This document shows positions 1 through 7,786 of a DNA stretch of 22,056 nt, in pieces. The notes under the pieces were generated by a model. It worked only from the letters and a program-made list of their open reading frames with translations. It had not been told where the DNA came from and searched no databases. Source of the DNA: an uncultured Megasphaera sp. (GTDB lineage: Bacteria > Bacillota > Negativicutes > Veillonellales > Megasphaeraceae); assembly GCA_900540735.1 (NCBI GenBank), contig UQHB01000044.1, forward strand, positions 1 through 22,056, read 5' to 3'. The position numbers and the translations under genes were made by a program. How positions within the stretch are numbered: position 1 is the stretch's first letter; each line of letters begins with the position of its first letter.

Positions 1-2
1 GC

Positions 3-3000
3 CGCCTCAAAGACGGTCATCTCGAAGATATTCTCCTCAACGAAGCATGCTCGTCTGGGTGCGGTTCCTTCCTCGATACGTTTGCTAAATCGTTAAATCA
101 GTCCATTGAAGACTTCTCCCAAGCAGCCCTCATGGCGAAAAGCCCTATTGATTTGGGCTCGCGCTGCACAGTCTTCATGAACTCCAAAGTAAAACAGGCC
201 CAAAAAGAAGGGGCCACTATGGCCGACATTTCGGCAGGTCTCTCCTATTCGGTCATCAAAAATGCTTTATATAAGGTTATTAAAGTCAAAGACCCGGCAA
301 AACTGGGCAAGCATATCGTCGTCCAAGGGGGCACGTTCTACAACGATGCCGTCCTCCGGGCTTTTGAAAAACTCTTAGGCCGCGACGTCATCCGTCCATC
401 TATTGCAGGCCTCATGGGGGCTTTCGGTATGGGCCTCATTTGCCGTCACGCCTACCAAGAAGCCCATGTGAAATCGACGGTTCTCTCACCGGAATTGCTT
501 TCGCAACTGCGCGTGACAACAACCATACGCCACTGCGGCAAATGCACGAACAACTGCTTCCTCACGGTCAATACCTTTAACGATGGCCGTTCGTACATTA
601 CAGGCAACCGCTGCGAACGGGGCGCAGCCGACTCGACAGGCTACCAGCATCGCAAGCCTTTGCCGAATATGTATAAACTTAAATACAACCTTCTCTTTAA
701 CCGGAAATCCTTAAAAGATGGTCCACGCGGTACAGTCGGTATTCCTCGTGTTCTCAACATGTACGAAGACTATCCATTCTGGCATACGTTCTTTACGAAG
801 CTCGGCTACACGGTCATTCTCTCAGACCAGTCGTCAAAAGACCTCTTTGAAAAGGCTATGGATACGATTCCGTCTGACTCGGCGTGCTACCCAGCCAAGA
901 TGGTGCACGGGCACATTGAAAACCTCCTCGAAAAAGGAGTAGACCGCATTTTCTATCCGTGCATCCAAAACGGCCCTCAAGAAGGCAGCAAAGACAACAC
1001 CTTCAACTGCCCGATGGTCATGAGTTACCCTGAAGTCATTCGCAACAACATGATGGAACGGCTCTCCGATACGAACACGCTTTACATGTGCCCGTTCTTG
1101 CCCCTCCACGACAAAAAACGCATTATCACACGGCTCCAAGAAGAACTGCGCGTCTGGAATCTCGGTAAGAGTGAGATCAAAGCAGCAGCACTGGCTGCAT
1201 GGGATGAAGAAGAAGTATATAAACAAAAGATTTACGACATGACGAAACGGATTTTAGACAACCTCCAAAAGACCGGCGACAGAGCAATCGTCCTTTGCGG
1301 CCGTCCGTATCACGTCGATCCGGAAATCAACCACGGCATTCCGGAGCTCATTAACAGCCTGGGACTCGCCGTCCTCAGTGAAGACGGTGTCGCCCACTTT
1401 GGGCAATTTAACGGCAACCTCCGCGTCGTCGACCAATGGTCCTATCATTCCCGTCTCTATCGGGCAGCGCAATACATCGTGCAGCATCAAAACCTGGAAC
1501 TCGTTGAACTGAACTCCTTCGGCTGCGGCCTCGATGCCATCGTTGCCGACCAAGTACAAGAAATCCTTGCCCAAGGCCACAAGATTCATACGTTATTAAA
1601 AATCGACGAAGGGTCAAACCTCGGTGCTATCCGCATCCGCTTGCGCTCCCTCCTCTTCGTCATGAATCACCGCAAGATTTCCAATACGCCAGTCGAACCT
1701 TATTCGTACCACAAAGCGGTCTTTACGAAAGAAGACAAGGCGAAGAACGTCATCCTCGCACCGTCGATGACACCGATTCATTTTCCTCTCTTCAAGCCTG
1801 CTTTTGACCACGAAGGGTACCGCATCGAAATGCTGCCCCACCAAGGACAAGAAGCCATCGACACAGGCTTGGCGTACATCCACAACGATGCGTGCTACCC
1901 GGCTATCATGTCCCTCGGGCAAATCATTACAGCCTTAAAATCCTGTAAATACGATTTAAAACATACATCTGTCATTATCTCCCAAACCGGTGGCTGCTGC
2001 CGTGCAACGAACTACATCGGCATGATTCGTAAAGCCCTTGATGATGCCAATATGGGTGACGTGGCTATCCTCTCGTTGACCACGAAAGGCCTCAATAAAC
2101 AACCGGGCTTCCAGCCTCACTTAGGCTTCTGGAACCGCCTCGTCATGGCCATGATTTACGGCGATGCCCTGCAGCAAGCCCTCTATCGGACGCGGCCATA
2201 CGAAAAAGTCAAAGGCACAGCAGAAAAACTCTTCCATAAATGGCAAGAAAAATGTATTGTCGACCTGAAAGACGCGAAATTCAGTACATTCAAGAAAAAT
2301 ATTCACAACTTAATCAGCGAATTCGACAACATCGACATGGAAGAAACGATGAAACCGCGGATTGGCTTGGTCGGTGAAATTTACGTCAAGTTCCACCCCA
2401 TTGCTAATAACCACATTGTCCGCATGATTGAAGAAGAAGGCGGTGAAATCATCGTCTCCGGCCTGACAGACTTCTTCCTCTACGGCCTTCTCGACAGTCA
2501 GTTCCGCCATAAATACCTCTCCGGCAGTTGGCTCTCATCCATGGCAAGCAAAACCGTCGTCAAGCTCCTCGAATGGTATCGTAAACCTTACTGCGAAGCC
2601 GTCGCTAAGAGCCGTCACTTTGACAAAATCACGGACATCTACGACATTGCCGACGATGCCAAACGGTATCTCTCCCTCGGCCACGAAGCCGGCGAAGGCT
2701 GGTTCCTCACAGGTGATATGATTGACCTCATTAAACGGGGCGCAAAAAATATCGTGTGCCTCCAGCCGTGGGCGTGCCTGCCGAACCACGTCACCGGTAA
2801 AGGCATGATTAAGACCTTGAAAGCAGCCTTCCCAGATGTCAATATCGTCGCTATCGACTATGACCCAAGTGCCAGCTCCGTCAACCAGACGAACCGCTTA
2901 AAACTCATGCTCACAACAACCTTCGAAGGCATTCGCGAAACAGTCCAAACCAACGCCAAACCGATTATGCCCTTCTTAAAGGGCGTTCATATTAACAGCT

Positions 3001-3020
3001 CCCTCCACGCAGAAAAATAA
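3..3020 (+). CDS. 2-hydroxyacyl-CoA dehydratase activase-type iron-sulfur protein (BadF/BcrA ATPase + DUF2229), 5'-truncated by window
   Basis: The reading frame is open from base 3, so the ATG at 132 is internal and the N-terminus lies outside the window; 1005 residues are visible. The visible start is the second half of an ASKHA-fold BadF/BadG/BcrA/BcrD ATPase, with NEACSSGCGSF (Cys16, Cys20) and SRCTVFMNS (Cys55), the segments that hold the bridging [4Fe-4S] cluster in HgdC-type activators, then VVQGGTFYND. A cysteine cluster CGKCTNNC...GNRC (about 178-204) follows, then a DUF2229-like region (about 215-345) and HgdB-like segments containing CGRPYHVDPE and ISQTGGCCRATNY. Proteins of this build are usually about 1400 residues. 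The family couples ATP hydrolysis to low-potential electron transfer for 2-hydroxyacyl-CoA dehydratases; the exact substrate and partner of these large fused members are not settled. A hairpin follows the stop. Confidence 0.9.
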   Translation, partial: RLKDGHLEDILLNEACSSGCGSFLDTFAKSLNQSIEDFSQAALMAKSPIDLGSRCTVFMNSKVKQAQKEGATMADISAGLSYSVIKNALYKVIKVKDPAKLGKHIVVQGGTFYNDAVLRAFEKLLGRDVIRPSIAGLMGAFGMGLICRHAYQEAHVKSTVLSPELLSQLRVTTTIRHCGKCTNNCFLTVNTFNDGRSYITGNRCERGAADSTGYQHRKPLPNMYKLKYNLLFNRKSLKDGPRGTVGIPRVLNMYEDYPFWHTFFTKLGYTVILSDQSSKDLFEKAMDTIPSDSACYPAKMVHGHIENLLEKGVDRIFYPCIQNGPQEGSKDNTFNCPMVMSYPEVIRNNMMERLSDTNTLYMCPFLPLHDKKRIITRLQEELRVWNLGKSEIKAAALAAWDEEEVYKQKIYDMTKRILDNLQKTGDRAIVLCGRPYHVDPEINHGIPELINSLGLAVLSEDGVAHFGQFNGNLRVVDQWSYHSRLYRAAQYIVQHQNLELVELNSFGCGLDAIVADQVQEILAQGHKIHTLLKIDEGSNLGAIRIRLRSLLFVMNHRKISNTPVEPYSYHKAVFTKEDKAKNVILAPSMTPIHFPLFKPAFDHEGYRIEMLPHQGQEAIDTGLAYIHNDACYPAIMSLGQIITALKSCKYDLKHTSVIISQTGGCCRATNYIGMIRKALDDANMGDVAILSLTTKGLNKQPGFQPHLGFWNRLVMAMIYGDALQQALYRTRPYEKVKGTAEKLFHKWQEKCIVDLKDAKFSTFKKNIHNLISEFDNIDMEETMKPRIGLVGEIYVKFHPIANNHIVRMIEEEGGEIIVSGLTDFFLYGLLDSQFRHKYLSGSWLSSMASKTVVKLLEWYRKPYCEAVAKSRHFDKITDIYDIADDAKRYLSLGHEAGEGWFLTGDMIDLIKRGAKNIVCLQPWACLPNHVTGKGMIKTLKAAFPDVNIVAIDYDPSASSVNQTNRLKLMLTTTFEGIRETVQTNAKPIMPFLKGVHINSSLHAEK

Positions 3021-3025
3021 CATCC

Positions 3026-3059
3026 CATAGAAAGGCTATTGCATTATAGCCTTTCTATG
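3026..3059 (+). terminator. Hairpin after the activase gene
   Basis: A perfect 14-bp inverted repeat (CATAGAAAGGCTAT and its complement) with a 6-nt loop begins 6 nt after the stop codon. There is no clean T tract behind it, so it may terminate inefficiently or mainly protect the 3' end. Its loop also contains the likely -35 box of the antisense RNA described next. Confidence 0.5.
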
Positions 3060-3066
3060 ATATACT
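3039..3066 (+). promoter_or_regulatory. Predicted promoter of antisense RNA
   Basis: TTGCAT (3039-3044), 16-nt spacer, TATACT (3061-3066). Transcription would begin near 3073, exactly where the repeat complementary to the toxin start region begins. Prediction from sequence only. Confidence 0.5.
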
Positions 3067-3072
3067 ATACGT

Positions 3073-3172
3073 AGGAAAAGTAAAAAGACAGAATGTCTAA
3101 CATTGGCATTCACAAAAAAACGAGAGCCTTACCGTACTGCGAATACGGGGAGGCTCTCTTGCGTTTATTTTA
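3073..3172 (+). ncRNA. Predicted antitoxin antisense RNA (Fst RNAII-like)
   Basis: The predicted transcript starts with a 41-nt segment (3073-3113) that is an imperfect direct repeat of 3274-3309, the strand opposite the toxin start region: AGGAAA, GTAAAAAG, AATG, CTAACAT, GC and TTCAC are shared in the same order. An RNA from here could pair in trans with the toxin mRNA across its start codon and first codons. It then runs into the hairpin 3122-3159, followed by a T-rich stretch, which the convergent toxin mRNA also uses. This is the layout of the par/Fst type I system of plasmid pAD1, where RNAI and RNAII converge on a shared terminator and interact through direct repeats. The 3' end is approximate. 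Confidence 0.55.
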
Positions 3173-3175
3173 AAG
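3114..3175. terminator. Shared bidirectional terminator hairpin
   Basis: GAGAGCCT/AGGCTCTC outer stem with an inner CCGTA/TACGG stem (3122-3159). On the minus strand it is followed by seven Ts (3120-3114), a strong intrinsic terminator for the toxin mRNA. On the plus strand it is followed by a broken T-rich stretch (3160-3172), which may end the antisense RNA. Confidence 0.75.
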
Positions 3176-3203
3176 GCCAAACGCCACAGCCTAGGCTAGT
3201 TGC

Positions 3204-3299
3204 TTAACGTCCGATTTTTCTATCTAGCCATTTACAAAAGTAATGGGACACTACGTTTGCCATAATAGAAAACAGGAAAGTAAAAAGTAATGCTAACAT
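3204..3299 (-). CDS. Small hydrophobic peptide, putative type I toxin (31 aa)
   Basis: A 31-residue frame starting MLALLFTFLFSIMANVV and ending in the basic tail CKWLDRKIGR. It has one membrane segment (about residues 2-18) and a charged C-terminus, the build of Fst/Ldr-type toxins; short peptides ending in a CKWLDR-like tail are, as I recall, common in Firmicutes. Support for translation: Shine-Dalgarno AAAGGGGG 8 nt before the ATG, and a promoter TTGACG-18-TATGAT about 50 nt upstream. The mRNA would end at the shared hairpin 3122-3159. A GTG upstream (3308) opens a different frame and is less likely. The toxin role is inferred from the gene layout and the antisense repeat; no experiment is implied. 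Confidence 0.7.
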   Translation of the reverse strand: MLALLFTFLFSIMANVVSHYFCKWLDRKIGR

Positions 3300-3352
3300 C
3301 AGCGTTCACCCCCTTTCCAGTTGCTCATGGATTGGGTGTAAGCAACATTACC

Positions 3353-3382
3353 ATCATAGCAAAGAGTTAACATTTTCGTCAA
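3353..3382 (-). promoter_or_regulatory. Promoter of the small toxin gene
   Basis: Minus strand TTGACG (3382-3377), 18-nt spacer, TATGAT (3358-3353), giving a start near 3346 and a 5' leader of about 47 nt. Confidence 0.65.
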
Positions 3383-3384
3383 GC

Positions 3385-3421
3385 AAAAACGCACTGTCTA
3401 CATAATGTAAACAGTGCGTTT
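3385..3421 (-). terminator. Intrinsic terminator ending minus-strand transcription
   Basis: Minus strand stem AAACGCACTGT / ACAGTGCGTTT (11 bp, 13-nt loop that can partly fold) running into TTTTT (3389-3385). It lies downstream of the hydrolase operon and of the structured RNA at 3461-3657, and separates them from the toxin promoter. Confidence 0.75.
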
Positions 3422-3460
3422 CGCGTATAAATATAGGTCGTTTCTCTTTTCTCTCTTTTC

Positions 3461-3657
3461 AGCATAAGAAAGCCTATTCCCTTCTCAGCTTACGTGCTCC
3501 CAAATACAGGGAGGGGAACAGTATTACTAATGGTGTCTCCGTCTGGGGATTATGACGTCGAGAGTGGCGCAGTCGAAGGAATCAGAGACTTCACCACATC
3601 GTGAGGCTTCCCCAGCGGAACGCCATGGTAATACTGTGGACCGTCCAAGCATATGCT
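3461..3657 (-). ncRNA. Structured noncoding RNA candidate, possibly 6S RNA
   Basis: No convincing gene lies here, but the sequence folds into one long irregular rod. Arm 3518-3549 pairs with 3609-3637 through ACAGTATTAC/GTAATACTGT, an ATGG/CCAT block, CCG/CGG and CTGGGGA/TCCCCAG, with small bulges. The tip holds a further stem (3564-3574 with 3587-3597). Outside the rod is an unpaired region with a small CTCCC/GGGAG hairpin on one side, then short closing stems (3488-3491/3647-3650 and 3461-3466/3652-3657). Length near 200 nt, a long rod, a central bubble with a small hairpin on its 3' side and a closing stem match the general plan of 6S RNA. The minus strand is preferred because an intrinsic terminator follows at 3421-3385. 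I found no clear promoter, so it could also be a processed 3' UTR of the hydrolase operon. Confidence 0.45.
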
Positions 3658-3664
3658 ATCAAAG

Positions 3665-4396
3665 TTATCCGAGATGGGAATTAAGCCATTCTATAGCGTC
3701 CCCCATCATATTTGTCGTCACAAAATGCCCTAACCCTTCGTAGGTCACAAACTTGCTTTCTACATTTTCATCTTGCGCAAGCTTATCCATATATAACTCT
3801 TGGGCTTTATTATTGACGACCGTATCGTTGTCGCCATTTAAAGCCAAGACCGAACGGCCAGCCAAGTATTCCGTATAATCGTACGGGTCAAAGGCGCGAA
3901 TCTGCCGGGTAATGGATTTTGCCCCACGGGGCTGTTCTAAATGGAAATCAGCCCGGAACCGCCGTTCTGATTCATCCCACCAGCCAGAGCCATTCATGGC
4001 AACGACAGTCTGGAATTCTTTAAAGTGCGTCATCACGCCTTGTGCCGTCATCGCTCCCATAGAGTGCCCCATCACAGCAAGAGGCACATTAGGCCGCCAT
4101 ACGGCGAGGTATTCCAATAGTGCCGGTACTTCCTGTAAATTCTGGAAAATAGTCTGCCAAAAGGCACGATACGAATGTTCATCATTGTAATCAATAACGC
4201 CTCGTTCACCGTGGTTAACCGCATCAGGAATGACCACATCATAGCCGTATGCCGCCAGCAAGTGCCCACGGACAGACTGGTATTCTTTCGTCGACGACCA
4301 GCCGTGATAAAAGAGAACTACTCCTTTAGGCGTTTCTCCACACGTAATGAGCAAACTCGGAATACCATTAATATAAATTTTACGTTCTTCTATCAT
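3665..4396 (-). CDS. Alpha/beta hydrolase (prolyl-oligopeptidase/esterase-like)
   Basis: A 243-residue cytosolic alpha/beta hydrolase. Visible landmarks: oxyanion-side motif YHGWSS (30-35), nucleophile elbow GHSMGA with Ser112, an acidic residue in NGDNDTVV (Asp189 or Asp191), and His224 in GLGHF. These resemble the YitV/YtmA-type Firmicute hydrolases, whose substrates are largely unknown. It has no signal peptide. A ribosome site AAAGAGG precedes the ATG by 8 nt. It is the last gene of the NfeD/FloA operon, 29 nt after the proline-rich gene, and transcription probably runs on toward the terminator at 3421-3385. Family assignment is secure; the substrate cannot be read from the sequence. Confidence 0.88.
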   Translation of the reverse strand: MIEERKIYINGIPSLLITCGETPKGVVLFYHGWSSTKEYQSVRGHLLAAYGYDVVIPDAVNHGERGVIDYNDEHSYRAFWQTIFQNLQEVPALLEYLAVWRPNVPLAVMGHSMGAMTAQGVMTHFKEFQTVVAMNGSGWWDESERRFRADFHLEQPRGAKSITRQIRAFDPYDYTEYLAGRSVLALNGDNDTVVNNKAQELYMDKLAQDENVESKFVTYEGLGHFVTTNMMGDAIEWLNSHLG

Positions 4397-4425
4397 CTTA
4401 CGAACCTCTTTCGTTGTAGATTTCC

Positions 4426-4917
4426 TTATTTTTTGCGCCGTAACGCCACAGGCGGCGAGAGTAATTCAGACCAGACAAGACCCGCATAAATATCCCGTGC
4501 TTCTGGAGGAAGTTCACCCCAAGGCTGACCATGGACGATATGGGGCACGGCCGCTGGCGTGGGCTGCTGCGCCTGTATAGCTGCCACTTGCGGCACAGGT
4601 TTAGGTTGTACGACAGGCCGTTTTACCTTTGGTGCAGGCGGCGTGACTGGTTCCGGAATGGGCTTAGCCGGTGCTGTGGGAGCTTTGCGTTGTTCCCGGC
4701 GCGGTTTGGCAATATCCGGCAATTCTTCGTCCGGAATAGGTGCCGTAGATTTTGCTTTTTTCTCTTCTTTAGGTTGCTGCTCCGTTGGCGGTGGCAAAGG
4801 CCGCTGTTTTGGCGGATATTTACGCCGCTTCCGCAAGAAGTCTGGGAGTGAAAAGAGCAAGACCATAATGATTGGTACTAATAGTTTTAAGAAACTACCA
4901 TCGAAGAAACTATCCAT
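4426..4917 (-). CDS. Proline-rich membrane-anchored protein of the flotillin operon
   Basis: Not recognised as a named family. The 163-residue protein has one N-terminal membrane segment (LLVPIIMVLLFSL, about 10-22), then a basic stretch RKRRKYPPKQRP and a long Pro/Ala/Lys/Glu-rich low-complexity region to about residue 130, ending in a short more ordered tail (PWGELPPEARDIYAGLVWSELL). The positive-inside rule suggests the low-complexity part is cytoplasmic. I chose the ATG at 4917 because AGGTGA lies just ahead of it and overlaps the floA stop region; a GTG at 4926 in the same frame would overlap that Shine-Dalgarno. The gene starts 9 nt after floA, so it is probably translated with it, and may be a partner of the flotillin/NfeD assembly (inference from position). 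Confidence 0.72.
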   Translation of the reverse strand: MDSFFDGSFLKLLVPIIMVLLFSLPDFLRKRRKYPPKQRPLPPPTEQQPKEEKKAKSTAPIPDEELPDIAKPRREQRKAPTAPAKPIPEPVTPPAPKVKRPVVQPKPVPQVAAIQAQQPTPAAVPHIVHGQPWGELPPEARDIYAGLVWSELLSPPVALRRKK

Positions 4918-4926
4918 AGCCTTCAC

Positions 4927-5964
4927 CTATGTTTCATCGCCAACCGTTGGCGGTACGTGTTTCGTCCCTTCACTGGATGAGGACGATTTCGGTTTCGGCA
5001 CGCCTGCTTTGGCAACGGCTGTGCGCATGTTTGTATCAGCCATAATATTCTTCATATTATAGTAATCCATAACACCGAGATTTCCTTCTTTTAAAGCCTG
5101 TGCTAACGCCAGAGGCACTTCGGCCTGGGCTTCGACGACTTTCGCCTGCATTTCTTGCGTGTACGCCTGCATTTCTTGTTCTTTCGCGACAGCCATAGCG
5201 CGCCGTTCTTCTGCTTTTGCCTGAGCAATCTGTTTATCTGCTTCGGCTTGGTCTGTCTGGAGACGGGCACCGATGTTACGGCCTACGTCAACATCAGCAA
5301 TATCGATGGACAAGATTTCAAAAGCCGTACCGGCATCAAGGCCTTTATTCAAGACAGTTTTCGAAATTTCATCAGGGTTTTCCAATACTTTCGTATGGTC
5401 TTCTGCAGAACCGACGCTCGTGACGATACCTTCACCGACACGGGCAATGACTGTCGCTTCACCGGCACCACCGACGAGGCGGTCAATGTTCGCGCGGACG
5501 GTCACACGGGCGCGGACTTTTAATTCAATCCCGTTTTGAGCCACTGCCGAAATGAAAGGTGTTTCAATGACTTTCGGGTTAACGCTCATTTGCACGGCTT
5601 CGAGAACATCACGGCCAGCGAGGTCAATAGCGGCCGCCCGTTCAAAAGTCAGGGCCATGGTTGCGCGATGTGCCGCAATAAGGGCATCGACGACGCGGTC
5701 GACGTCGCCACCGGCAAGATAATGGGCTTCGAGCTGATTGGCATTGACATCAAGGCCTGCTTTATTGGCTTTGACTAAAGGTAAAATAATTTTCGACGGT
5801 ACAACACGGCGGAGCCGCATACCGATTAAGTTAATAATCCCTACCGAGACACCGGCAGCCATGGCCGAAATCCACAGCCCAATAGGCACAAAGTGCAAGA
5901 ACAGGGATACGACAATAATGGCAACGACAATAATCACTAAGGGAAATGCAATCACTGTAAGCAT
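4927..5964 (-). CDS. floA: Flotillin-like protein FloA
   Basis: A 345-residue bacterial flotillin, close to the usual 330 residues. The N-terminus is a hydrophobic hairpin (about 5-45) that anchors it to the inner leaflet. The SPFH domain follows (VPSKIILPLVKANKAGLDV onward), with the typical block TFERAAAIDLAGRDVLEAVQ and NPKVIETPFISAVAQNGIEL. Residues about 230-300 form the Glu/Ala/Lys/Gln-rich coiled coil, and the C-terminus is a Ser-rich tail. FloA organises membrane microdomains and is typically encoded beside NfeD, as here, 11 nt after the nfeD stop. AAAGGAGG precedes the ATG by 5 nt. Known roles in Bacillus include membrane fluidity and scaffolding of secretion and signalling proteins; the same is inferred here. 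Confidence 0.93.
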   Translation of the reverse strand: MLTVIAFPLVIIVVAIIVVSLFLHFVPIGLWISAMAAGVSVGIINLIGMRLRRVVPSKIILPLVKANKAGLDVNANQLEAHYLAGGDVDRVVDALIAAHRATMALTFERAAAIDLAGRDVLEAVQMSVNPKVIETPFISAVAQNGIELKVRARVTVRANIDRLVGGAGEATVIARVGEGIVTSVGSAEDHTKVLENPDEISKTVLNKGLDAGTAFEILSIDIADVDVGRNIGARLQTDQAEADKQIAQAKAEERRAMAVAKEQEMQAYTQEMQAKVVEAQAEVPLALAQALKEGNLGVMDYYNMKNIMADTNMRTAVAKAGVPKPKSSSSSEGTKHVPPTVGDET

Positions 5965-5975
5965 AAAAGCCTCCT

Positions 5976-7286
5976 TTATGACGGACGTTTCGGAACAGGT
6001 TCAACGACGACACGGCTGCCTTCGACCTGAATGACCCGCACTTCTACATCGCGGTCAATGAAAGAACCGCTTGAGACGGCATCGACTCGTTCTTTACCAA
6101 TGCGAATCGTCCCGGCTGGGCGCAAAATCGTAATGGTCGTGCCTCGTTGATATAAATACTTCGATTGGTCTACTTGCGACGTATAGCCCTTCTCTTTCGT
6201 CGAGCGGTTATAGAGAGCCAGACGGTTGAGAAGCTTGCTCTTCGGCAAGTGTTTGCCAATGAAATAGAAAACAATACAAGCAAGGACTGTGCCGCCGGCT
6301 AAGATATAGACGGCCTCAGCAGTGGCACCGAGCATGTAAAACAAACTACCAAATAACATAATCACTCCGGCAATACCAAAAATACCGACACCAGGCGTGA
6401 CGAGCTCTAAGCCAATGAGGATAATGCTCCCGGCAAAGGCAGCAATCATTTTCACATCATCCGTAAAGGACCCGTCACCGGAAATAAGCAAAATAGCCCC
6501 TAAGATGATGGCCGTCAGTAAACCAATGCCAATACCGCCCATTTTGATTTCGGCTAATACGGCCGCAATAATGAGGGCAATGAAGACGACGCGGACGTAG
6601 GGATTTTGGAGAATCCCAACCATGGCATCACGCCAGTCTCGTTGCGTGTAATAGACCGTGGCATCGCCAAGGCTGTAGAAACGGAGCGAGTCTTCCGGGA
6701 AACTTGCTGTGCCAGACGAAATATTTAATTCTTTCGCCTGCGTATCAGACAAAGCTAAAATCGTGCCCGGTTCGGCATAGTGAGGAAAGCCGACAGTCTT
6801 ATCGACCATGGCTTCGGCAATGCGCGGCGTGTAGCCCCGATTGGATGCAGTCGCGCTAAATTCTGCTTTTAAGGCAGCAATGTTCTTTTCCGTATTAGGA
6901 ATCGGTTCAGCTGCGCCAATACTGCTGCCCGGAGCCATAATGATATGACGGCATGAAAGAGCAATAAGGGCACCGGCCGACCAAGCTCGTGACGGAATAT
7001 AGGCAATAGTCGGAATACTGGACTGTTCGAGCATATCCCGGATTTTTAGGGCACTATCGACTTCGCCGCCTAAGGTATTAATGGAAACGACGACAGCCTT
7101 ATCTTGATTGGCCGCCGCATCCGCTAGGCCTCGCTGGACGAGAGCCACTTGACTGCTGTCGATTTCACCATCAATCGTAATGACCCGTGCCGTATCAGCA
7201 GCATAACTAGTCGGTATACTGACAGCAACCATGGCGAGACAGGCAAAGAGAATCAGCCAAATAGATTGAACGAATCGTTTCGTCAT
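5976..7286 (-). CDS. NfeD family membrane protease (ClpP-like domain, membrane domain, OB fold)
   Basis: The long-form NfeD protein, 436 residues from the ATG at 7286. That start has an ideal AGGAGGTG 5 nt upstream and begins a clear signal/anchor segment (MTKRF then a hydrophobic run to about 29); an upstream in-frame ATG at 7331 would overlap the previous gene and lacks such a site. Domain order: signal segment; ClpP/SppA-like serine protease domain (about 32-215) with INTLGGEVDSAL and SRAWSAGALIAL, where Ser103 is the likely nucleophile, and Lys140 a possible general base; a cluster of about four to five membrane helices (about 225-345); and the C-terminal NfeD OB-fold (about 370-436). The family partners with flotillin/stomatin proteins, and floA follows directly. 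Catalytic activity is inferred, as the lysine is less certain. Confidence 0.9.
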   Translation of the reverse strand: MTKRFVQSIWLILFACLAMVAVSIPTSYAADTARVITIDGEIDSSQVALVQRGLADAAANQDKAVVVSINTLGGEVDSALKIRDMLEQSSIPTIAYIPSRAWSAGALIALSCRHIIMAPGSSIGAAEPIPNTEKNIAALKAEFSATASNRGYTPRIAEAMVDKTVGFPHYAEPGTILALSDTQAKELNISSGTASFPEDSLRFYSLGDATVYYTQRDWRDAMVGILQNPYVRVVFIALIIAAVLAEIKMGGIGIGLLTAIILGAILLISGDGSFTDDVKMIAAFAGSIILIGLELVTPGVGIFGIAGVIMLFGSLFYMLGATAEAVYILAGGTVLACIVFYFIGKHLPKSKLLNRLALYNRSTKEKGYTSQVDQSKYLYQRGTTITILRPAGTIRIGKERVDAVSSGSFIDRDVEVRVIQVEGSRVVVEPVPKRPS

Positions 7287-7303
7287 CGCGCCACCTCCTC
7301 TGC

Positions 7304-7702
7304 TCAGCCCCGCACGACTGGGGGAATACACTGAAAATAGCCTGCATCTTGAAAGGCTTTGAGCTCTTCCGGCGAAAGGGAATGAGCCGCTTGTTTTTCG
7401 AGCTCTTCGACAGGCTTTTTGCTCATCATTGCAAAGCGTTCAGCAATGGCTTCAGACACAGCAGCAGGTTTGTTTTCTTTCACCCATTCCAGCATGTGTT
7501 CAAGCCACTTGCGGCAGGACCACGAATCTTCGCCATGGTTATGGCCGCGCAGAATCTGAATTTGTGTCTGCTTTGGTACTTTTGCCAAGAACCAATTCCA
7601 CCGTTCTTGGGCGATGACATATTGGTACTGTTCATCTACATCGCGCATATGACGGCCTTGGAGCTCCAAGGTATAGCGCGACCAAAATAAACTGAGAGTC
7701 AT
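7304..7702 (-). CDS. Hypothetical protein, first gene of the nfeD-floA operon
   Basis: A 132-residue soluble protein I do not recognise. It is rich in Trp, Gln, Glu and Lys, without a signal peptide or membrane segment. Visible features are an acidic, helical middle (WLEHMLEWVKENKPAAVSEA, about 65-84) and the single short motif RGHNHGEDSWSCRKW (52-66), with two His, a Cys and Trp that could be a binding site. GGAGGT sits 7 nt before the ATG. It ends 17 nt before the nfeD start, so the two are almost certainly cotranscribed. A role in flotillin membrane microdomains is only positional inference. Confidence 0.75.
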   Translation of the reverse strand: MTLSLFWSRYTLELQGRHMRDVDEQYQYVIAQERWNWFLAKVPKQTQIQILRGHNHGEDSWSCRKWLEHMLEWVKENKPAAVSEAIAERFAMMSKKPVEELEKQAAHSLSPEELKAFQDAGYFQCIPPVVRG

Positions 7703-7747
7703 AGTACTACCTCCATATGTAAGGAAAATTCTAACTATCCTATTCTT

Positions 7748-7776
7748 ATTATATTCTATATAGGCCTATAAAATCC
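7748..7776 (-). promoter_or_regulatory. Possible promoter of the nfeD-floA operon
   Basis: A perfect minus-strand TATAAT (7753-7748) lies 46 nt ahead of the first gene, in an AT-rich stretch. No good -35 hexamer is found at 17 nt, so this is a -10-based call only. Confidence 0.4.
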
Positions 7777-7786
7777 TTTTTTTACG

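Noticed and set aside
3552..3743. 63-codon plus-strand frame across the structured RNA
   Set aside because: It overlaps the RNA fold and the end of the hydrolase gene and has no Shine-Dalgarno.
4531..5062. Long plus-strand open frames opposite the proline-rich gene and floA
   Set aside because: They are antisense to well-supported genes, have no ribosome sites and have odd Arg/Cys-rich composition caused by codon bias.
7287..7331. Upstream in-frame start for the NfeD gene
   Set aside because: It would add a non-signal N-terminus and overlap the previous gene, whereas the ATG at 7286 has AGGAGGTG and begins the signal segment.
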